Shown here piece after piece: positions 58,679 to 64,000 of a stretch of 64,000 bases of DNA; within the stretch, counting starts at the first letter, position 1, and each line of letters opens with the position of its first letter. This DNA comes from DASVCN01 sp040905665. GTDB lineage: Bacteria; Deinococcota; Deinococci; Deinococcales; Trueperaceae. Both the position numbers and the translations under genes were made by a program. The DNA is taken from contig JBBDRD010000042.1 in assembly GCA_040905665.1 (NCBI GenBank), forward strand, positions 1 through 64,000, written 5' to 3'. The notes under the pieces were generated by a model. That model did not search any database and was not told the DNA's origin. It saw nothing but the letters and a program-made list of their open reading frames with translations.

Positions 58679-59602
58679 TCAAGGGCGAATGGGTGGACGC
58701 GAGAGCCGGACAGTGGCTGTCGGCGAGCCGACCAGAAGCACGCCATCGGGCAGCTCGAGCGTCACTGGCAGAGTATACCCACCCGCTTCGGGCTCGTCCG
58801 TCGGCAGAGAAACCGTTGCAGGCACACTCTCGAGCGTACCCAAGACGCTCGCCGGCCCGATCAGCGACACCCCCGGCTCCTCCATCCCGGCGGTGACGGT
58901 GAACCCCGGAATAGCGGGCGTCTCCAGCTCAACCGGGACGCTACGAGTCACGAACACAGGTTCCGCTTCAACCGCCACTCGCACCTCTTGCGGTTCGATA
59001 GCCACGCCGCTCACCGGTTGTCCGGCGCTATTGACGGCAAACGGCGTGGTCGAGCTCTCGCCGGGTGACGGTCGCACCGGTGCGAGAACCCGGGCGACTT
59101 GAGCCAGGGCGGACGCTCTCGCTCTCACCATGATCTCGCCTGGCACCACCATCGTCGTCACCCTTGCGTCTGGCGGGCCGGTGCCGATGATAACTACGTC
59201 CACCGGCACGGTCTTGCCGGTGACGGCCTCCACCGTGCCGATCACATCGCCCGGGTTGACCCGCCGTAGATCGACCGCCTGCGGCGACAGTACCCGGATG
59301 GGCACCTCGAACGCTCCGCTCTGGTTGCTGAGGTCGAGAAGCGCCTCGAAATTGTCGGGACGCAACCGGTCGATCTGCCCACTGGGGCCCGAGATGGTTA
59401 TTTCCACGAAGTCAGGCAGGCCGGTAACGACACTATCGGCGGCCAGGCCCTCCACGGTGATGGGGACGAACAACGAGCGCTGGGTGATCGAGGTGTCATT
59501 GACCGTAACGAACAGCCAGATGAAAGAAGCCAGCACCACGGCTCCTAATTTCTGCGGCCAGGCGTGGAGCAGCACGTTGAGCAGCCGGTGTACCTGCTTC
59601 AT
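58679..59602 (-). CDS. cdaR: YbbR-domain protein, regulator of diadenylate cyclase
   Basis: Membrane-anchored protein of 307 aa with an N-terminal helix (LGAVVLASFIWLFVTVN) and three to four YbbR repeats facing outward (for example ITVEGLAADSVVTGLPDFVEITISGP in parts, and PVELETPAIPGFTVTAGMEEPGVSLIGPASVL in parts). CdaR binds and tunes CdaA in Firmicutes. ATG overlaps the cdaA stop (ATGA). GlmM, often third in this cluster elsewhere, is not here; def follows. Confidence 0.88.
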   Translation of the reverse strand: MKQVHRLLNVLLHAWPQKLGAVVLASFIWLFVTVNDTSITQRSLFVPITVEGLAADSVVTGLPDFVEITISGPSGQIDRLRPDNFEALLDLSNQSGAFEVPIRVLSPQAVDLRRVNPGDVIGTVEAVTGKTVPVDVVIIGTGPPDARVTTMVVPGEIMVRARASALAQVARVLAPVRPSPGESSTTPFAVNSAGQPVSGVAIEPQEVRVAVEAEPVFVTRSVPVELETPAIPGFTVTAGMEEPGVSLIGPASVLGTLESVPATVSLPTDEPEAGGYTLPVTLELPDGVLLVGSPTATVRLSRPPIRP

Positions 59603-60339
59603 CCGCCGTACGCCTCCCGGAGCGCTTTGAGTACGTCGGCCGGGGCCATATCGCTGCGCAAGATTCCGTCGCGAGCCAGGCTCACGGTGCCGCGTTCCTC
59701 GCTCACGACCATGACCAACGCATCGGTGACCTCCGAGAGGCCGAGTGCCGCGCGGTGCCTGGTGCCGTGCTTGGCGCTCCAGCCTTCGTGGCGCTCGGAG
59801 AGGGGGAAGATCGCACCGGCGAACGAGAGGACCTCTTCACGGATGATTACGCCGCCGTCATGCAGCGGCCCGTGCGAGGCGAAGATGGTGTTCAAAAGCG
59901 CGGCGCTTACGGGCGCATTGAGCGCGGTGCCGTTACGGCCATACTCCTTTAGCGGGGTGCGCTGCTCGATCGCGATGAGAGCTCCACGGCGTTGCGCGGC
60001 AAGCTCCCGCACCGAGGTCATGATCTCCTGAACCGGATCGCCGGTAGCCGCACGGGTTAGCCTGCCGCGTCCCACTCGTTCCAGGGCGGCGCGTAGCTCT
60101 GGTTGGAATACCACTACCAGAGCGATAAAGCCTACCGGCGCCATCCGGTCGAATACCCAGTTCGTCGCCTCCAGGCCGATCTGCGTGGACAGGAACCAGA
60201 GGCCAATGAGCGCCGCCAGCCCGCGCAGAACGTTCCAGGCGCGCGAGCCTATGAGCAACTGGTAACCCTGGTACAGAAACACCGCGATTATCAGGATGTC
60301 GACCAGGTCCAGCAGTCGAAAGGTTTCAAAAAACCACAA
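59599..60339 (-). CDS. cdaA: Diadenylate cyclase CdaA
   Basis: Makes c-di-AMP from two ATP; 246 aa. Three N-terminal helices (about 10-80) precede the DisA_N domain (about 95-235), with LNAPVSAALLNTIF, HDGGVIIREE and GTRHRAALGLSEVTDALV. The usual DGA motif reads DGG, while the RHR motif is intact. TTG start with GGAGG five nt upstream. Head of the cdaA-cdaR-def-fmt-der run and divergent from prfB. Confidence 0.92.
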   Translation of the reverse strand: MWFFETFRLLDLVDILIIAVFLYQGYQLLIGSRAWNVLRGLAALIGLWFLSTQIGLEATNWVFDRMAPVGFIALVVVFQPELRAALERVGRGRLTRAATGDPVQEIMTSVRELAAQRRGALIAIEQRTPLKEYGRNGTALNAPVSAALLNTIFASHGPLHDGGVIIREEVLSFAGAIFPLSERHEGWSAKHGTRHRAALGLSEVTDALVMVVSEERGTVSLARDGILRSDMAPADVLKALREAYGG

Positions 60340-60534
60340 GGGGCCCTCCGGGGCAAGGAGATAGCGGAGGCGGGGAAATCAACGAGCTAGAGCGTTTCCG
60401 TAATCGTAGATCGGCAGGCAGTAGGGACCTACTTCAAGCCGTCCCAGGATACCATGCAGCGCGCTTCTTCTCTTTGCTGACGGACGGCGTCGTGGCGGAT
60501 TGTGGCGGGTTAGAGTGGCGCTTGGAGGTCAACA

Positions 60535-61624
60535 GTGGAACAGATGAACAAGAGAATCGAGACCCTCAGGGGGTATCTTTGACGTCGCGGGCAAGCAGGC
60601 CCGGCTGGAGGAGTTAGAACCCCAGCTCAACGATCCGGATTTGTGGAATGAGCCGGAGCATGCACGTCAGATAGCGCAGGAGGAATCGCGTTTACGTCGC
60701 GTGCTGGACGGTTTCCAAAGGCTGCAGAGTGACCTCGAGGGGCTAGCCGAGCTGTATGAAATCGCGGGCGCCGACGAAACCGAGGAGCTCGACGAGGAGA
60801 AGGTTCGTATCGAGCACGCGCTCGACGAGCTATATCGAGAGACCCTTTTCCAAGGGGAGCATGTAGACCGGGCGGCTATCGTCACAATCAAACCGGGTGC
60901 AGGCGGCACCGAATCGTCCGATTGGGCGGGGATGCTCTTGCGGATGTACCGCCGCTTCGCAGAACGGCGTGGATTCAAGGTGGAACTGCTCGACCTGGTA
61001 CCCAGCGACGCTGCCCCGGGTGGAGTGGACTACGCTCAACTGATCGTTCGTGGCGAACGTGCCTTTGGACTGCTGTCGGTCGAGGGAGGTGTGCATCGTT
61101 TGGTGCGCGTGAGCCCCTTCGACTCCCAGAACCGACGCCACACCAGCTTCGCCTCGGTCGAGGTGATGCCCGAGATCGACGACGAGATCGAGTTGGACAT
61201 CGACCCCGGCGACATTAGGGTCGACGTATATCGCTCCTCGGGTCCCGGCGGACAGTCGGTGAATACCACCGACTCGGCCGTGAGGGTCGTCTATCGAAGC
61301 GGCACCCCAGACGAGGTCGTCGTCACCTGTCAGGATGGCAAGTCGCAGATCAAGAATCGCGAAAAGGCGATGACCGTGTTGCGCAGCCGTCTTTGGGAGC
61401 GTGAGGAGCGGCGCCGGCTCGATGAGCAGCTGAAGGCGCGGGGCGAGCAGAAGGCGAACGAGTGGGGCTCGCAAATCCGCTCTTACGTGCTCGACAAGCA
61501 GTACGTAAAGGATCACCGCACGGGCGACATGCGGCACGATCCCGACAACGTGCTGGACGGGGATATCGAGGACCTCATCTGGTCGGGGTTGGAGTCCGCT
61601 GCTCGAGGGCGCCGCGAGGCATGA
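60535..61624 (+). CDS. prfB: Peptide chain release factor 2 with +1 programmed frameshift
   Basis: RF2, 362 aa after the shift, releasing peptides at UGA and UAA. Frame one starts GTG 60535 (GGAGGT five nt before; ATG 60544 is an alternative) and meets TGA at 60580 in AGG GGG TAT CTT TGA C; a +1 slip on CTT skips T60580 and continues GAC GTC GCG. The SPF tripeptide for UGA reading is in VSPFDSQNRRHTSF, and GGQ is at 238-240 in SGPGGQSVNTTDSAVR. The AGGGGG Shine-Dalgarno-like stimulator before CTT TGA is intact, so RF2 should autoregulate by the known mechanism. Confidence 0.96.
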
Positions 61625-61712
61625 GCGGCCCCACATGCGGCTACGCCCACCGGAAGCAGCCCTCGGATAACCTCCCTTCCCCGATACAGTCGACCGTCAA
61701 CCACGGCTGACG

Positions 61713-62345
61713 ATGCGGATTCTGGCGGTCGCCGACGCCGTCTCACGGGTGGTTTACTCGGAACGATTTCCCGACAACCTCGGGCCGATCGACGTTGTCC
61801 TCTCGGCCGGCGACATGCCCGGTCATGTGCTGGAGTTCATGGCGACCAAGTTGCGGGTGCCTCCGGTGTACGTCCTCGGTAATCATGGCAACGGTTTCTT
61901 GCGGGACCCCGCTACCGATACATTGACCCTGCCCGGTGGCTGCATCAACGTACACCGGCGCGTCGTAGAGGTGGGCGGTTTATTGATTGCGGGTGTTGAA
62001 GGAAGCGCCCGTTACCGGCCGGGAAATCAACAGTACAGCGAGTTCGAGATGACACTCCACTGTGCGTCGCTGGCGCCACGGCTGGCCTGGAACCGTCTCG
62101 TCAAGGGTCGAGCGCTAGACATCCTGCTCACTCACGCTCCGCCGCAGGGACCGCACGAGGGTGAGGATTACCCACATCGGGGTGTTCCCGCCTTCAATCG
62201 TTTCTTGAGGCGCTGGCGCCCGCGGCTCCACGTGCACGGGCACGTGCACCTTAGTGGCGCCAACGCGCCCCGTGAGTACGTGACCGATGGAGGGGTCCGG
62301 GTGGTCAACGCCTTCGAGTTCACGCTGATCGAGCTCTTGGAGTAG
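61713..62345 (+). CDS. Calcineurin-like metallophosphoesterase
   Basis: Two-metal phosphoesterase, 210 aa. RILAVADAVSRVVYSERF replaces the usual DxH start (ADAV), while SAGDMPG, LGNHGN, LLTHAPPQG and HVHGHVH are intact. The missing His in the first motif may alter metal binding. Substrate unknown; related proteins in Deinococcus and Thermus act on phosphodiesters. ATG 61713 follows prfB by 88 bp without a clear promoter. Confidence 0.85.
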   Translation: MRILAVADAVSRVVYSERFPDNLGPIDVVLSAGDMPGHVLEFMATKLRVPPVYVLGNHGNGFLRDPATDTLTLPGGCINVHRRVVEVGGLLIAGVEGSARYRPGNQQYSEFEMTLHCASLAPRLAWNRLVKGRALDILLTHAPPQGPHEGEDYPHRGVPAFNRFLRRWRPRLHVHGHVHLSGANAPREYVTDGGVRVVNAFEFTLIELLE

Positions 62346-62430
62346 GGTTCGTTAGGGCGGCGCCGCGCCGGCCCGGGACTCCGTCGGGTGTCCGACCCCA
62401 TCCGCCGGGCGCCCGTGGTACACCGAACGC

Positions 62431-63552
62431 ATGGACTGGTTGCGCAATGAGTGGTCCTCGCGGGGCCTCACGCTGGAGTCGTTCCGGGGCGGTGTGAGCC
62501 TCGAATCCTCGACGCTAGTGCCGAGTGAGTCCGAACTGGACTCACTGATGCGGGGCTGCCTACTGGTGCCGCTGCCCGACAGCTCTCGACTGCGGCTCAC
62601 GGGTGCCGACCGCGTCGACTTCCTCCACGGACAAGTCTCAAACGATGTGCGCGGTCTGGAGCCCGGTAGCGCCAATCGTTCATTGCTCCTCAACCATCGC
62701 GGCCACGCGCTTGCCGACATGCGGGTTTTTCGCCGGGAGGACGTGATCGATATCGTGGTGGAAAGCGGCGATGTCGATCTGGTGGAGGAGAGCCTGCGCA
62801 AGCACATCATCTTCGATCAGGTCGAGCTAACACGACCGCCTGAGGCCGGAACGACGCTTACCTTGCAGGGGCCCCAAGCCGCAGCGCTACTCACCGCCGT
62901 GCTGGGCGACGAGTTCGCCGGCGCCGGCCCTGCCGCTGTCGATCCCGCAACAGGCGACTCTCCCACCACCAAACGTGGCGCACTCAGGTTTACTACCGCC
63001 GAGTTCGGAGGAACAGCGGTAACCGCCCTCCAGTCGCGCCGCACAGCCTCCGGTGGATTCGATCTACTGCCCACCGTCGATGGCGGTCAGCGTTTGGTGG
63101 AGGCACTATTGACTGCCGGCGCGGTTGCAGGAGGCAGGCCGACGCTGGAGCTTGCCCGAGTCCTGGCCGGCGAAGCCAGCGCCGCCGGGGAGGCCGGTGA
63201 AGGCGTCTTGCCCCAGGAGTCGGGGCTCGAGGAGCTCGTTTCCTACCGCAAGGGTTGCTATCTGGGACAGGAGATCATGGCTCGGATCGAGGCGCGCGGC
63301 AGGCTACGACGCGAGTTGGCCGGTTTGCTGCTCGATCAGGAGCCCGCTGGCGACGAGCGCGGAATCGTGCTGGTAGGTAAGCCCGTCGGCCGACTCGGAA
63401 CGGTTGCCCGGCATCCGCAGCTCGGCGTGGTCGCTCTGGCGGTGTTGCGTAGCGACGTTCCGCAGGACGCGAGCCTCGAAGTTGGCGGCGTGCAGGCGAA
63501 GCGCTTGCCGTTGCCTTTCGAGCCCGCGCTCGACATCACGTCGGTCAGGTGA
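62431..63552 (+). CDS. ygfZ: Folate-binding protein YgfZ / GcvT-like
   Basis: 373-aa protein of the YgfZ family, which uses tetrahydrofolate in Fe-S cluster protein repair. GcvT-like N-domain (LRLTGADRVDFLHGQVSNDVRGL in parts, LLNHRGHALADMRVF), and the signature KGCYLGQEIMARIEARGRLRRELAGL (in parts), with Cys in KGCYLGQE. ATG at 62431, with a weak start context. Fe-S clients in the window include IspG. Confidence 0.9.
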   Translation: MDWLRNEWSSRGLTLESFRGGVSLESSTLVPSESELDSLMRGCLLVPLPDSSRLRLTGADRVDFLHGQVSNDVRGLEPGSANRSLLLNHRGHALADMRVFRREDVIDIVVESGDVDLVEESLRKHIIFDQVELTRPPEAGTTLTLQGPQAAALLTAVLGDEFAGAGPAAVDPATGDSPTTKRGALRFTTAEFGGTAVTALQSRRTASGGFDLLPTVDGGQRLVEALLTAGAVAGGRPTLELARVLAGEASAAGEAGEGVLPQESGLEELVSYRKGCYLGQEIMARIEARGRLRRELAGLLLDQEPAGDERGIVLVGKPVGRLGTVARHPQLGVVALAVLRSDVPQDASLEVGGVQAKRLPLPFEPALDITSVR

Positions 63553-63610
63553 AAGGCGTCAATGCTGTGCCCGGGGCACGGTGTACACAGAAGCCGGCCG
63601 GGGTCATCGC

Positions 63611-63616
63611 TATAAT
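63611..63616 (+). promoter_or_regulatory. -10 box TATAAT for methylmalonyl-CoA mutase (leaderless type)
   Basis: Perfect TATAAT, 6 nt before ATG 63623. Confidence 0.65.
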
Positions 63617-63622
63617 GGCGTC

Positions 63623-64000
63623 ATGAAGGAAAAGCGGCGCTGGTTGGTAGAGGAGTACGCGGAGGCGACCGAGCGGACGCCGGAGCGAGACTATCCGACC
63701 CGGACGCTCTCGGGAATCGAGGCCGAGCCCGTCTACACTCACGAGGATCTGGCCGATTTCGACCCCGAAACTGAACTGAATTACCCGGGCAGTTACCCCT
63801 ACACCCGCGGTGTCCAGGCTTCCATGTATCGGGGAAAGCTTTGGACCATGCGGATGTTCGCCGGTATGGGGGCCGCCGAGCAGACCAACCGGCGCTTTCG
63901 GAGCCTGTTGGACGCCGGCCAAACCGGCCTTTCGACAGCCTTCGACCTGCCCACGCTGATGGGCTACGACAGCGATCATCCCTTCTCCAAGGGTGAAGTG
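63623..64000 (+). CDS. Methylmalonyl-CoA mutase, N-terminal part (truncated by window end)
   Basis: The first 126 codons are in the window and open. LNYPGSYPYTRGVQASMYRGKLWTMRMFAGMGAAEQTNRRF (in parts), AGQTGLSTAFDLPTLMGYDSDHP are characteristic of the catalytic domain of the B12-dependent mutase that interconverts methylmalonyl- and succinyl-CoA; the CoA-binding TRGV and the QTGLS region are visible. The B12-binding part is beyond the window or in a separate gene. The adenosyltransferase gene at 36.2 kb could supply the cofactor. Confidence 0.93.
   Translation, partial: MKEKRRWLVEEYAEATERTPERDYPTRTLSGIEAEPVYTHEDLADFDPETELNYPGSYPYTRGVQASMYRGKLWTMRMFAGMGAAEQTNRRFRSLLDAGQTGLSTAFDLPTLMGYDSDHPFSKGEV

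Overview
The window is a gene-dense, high-GC bacterial chromosome segment of about 65 protein genes. I saw no rRNA, tRNA, CRISPR array, transposase or phage gene. The gene content points to Deinococcota, probably a relative of Truepera: futalosine-route menaquinone (mqnD with menG), a small GidA-related FAD protein known from Thermus, a RecR that begins KYPP, a TopA without zinc fingers, and many -10 boxes (TANNNT) placed 5-9 nt before the start codon, as in leaderless Deinococcus transcripts. This placement is an inference from protein similarity read by eye.

Layout. 1-1.2 kb: an M23 peptidase. 1.3-8.8 kb: a tightly overlapping minus-strand operon with two GT4 glycosyltransferases, an SDR, a GmhB-like phosphatase, an HldE-like kinase/adenylyltransferase and two GT9 (heptosyltransferase-family) enzymes, probably making a heptose-containing surface glycan. 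9-11 kb: a PucR-type regulator coupled to a beta-phosphoglucomutase-like HAD protein. 11-24 kb: housekeeping genes trpS, folC, plsY, recO, topA, recR, ebfC and dnaX. 24-32 kb: patatin, DUF815 ATPase, secreted FAD oxidoreductase, GT28 glycolipid transferase, PrcB-domain lipoprotein, dgt and an inositol-monophosphatase-family phosphatase. 32-42 kb: a repeat-bearing secreted protein, ispG, mscS, the cobalamin adenosyltransferase, pyrD, an SDR, a histidine phosphatase, scpA and typA. 42-47.5 kb: glutaredoxin, menG, an unknown gene, the GidA-like protein, mqnD, a CoA-binding protein and infC-rpmI-rplT. 47.6-51.5 kb: two response regulators, hisD, a GT2 enzyme and a metallo-beta-lactamase-fold remnant. 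51.5-60.3 kb: rseP, an M50-CBS protease, dxr, ylmH, der, fmt, def, cdaR and cdaA. 60.5-64 kb: prfB, a phosphoesterase, ygfZ and the 5' end of methylmalonyl-CoA mutase.

The most striking feature is unconventional decoding. dnaX carries a complete frameshift signal: a Shine-Dalgarno-like GGAGAG, the slippery heptamer A AAA AAG, and an 8-bp stem 6 nt downstream. Here the zero-frame product is the short one, and a -1 shift opens 171 more codons. recR appears to start with CTG, overlapping the ebfC stop codon. infC appears to start with ATA. prfB has the classic +1 frameshift. Stop/start overlaps of the form GTGA, TTGA, ATGA and CTGA are common.

Two other themes need no annotated gene to be seen. 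Degenerate tandem arrays with an exact 15-bp period recur at least six times, inside proteins and between genes. Tight 4-nt-loop hairpins sit near the predicted 5' ends of the infC, rpmI and typA transcripts. Functional links across the window include isoprenoid synthesis (dxr, ispG), menaquinone (mqnD, menG), c-di-AMP (cdaA, cdaR), N-formylmethionine handling (fmt, def) and B12-dependent mutase with its adenosyltransferase.
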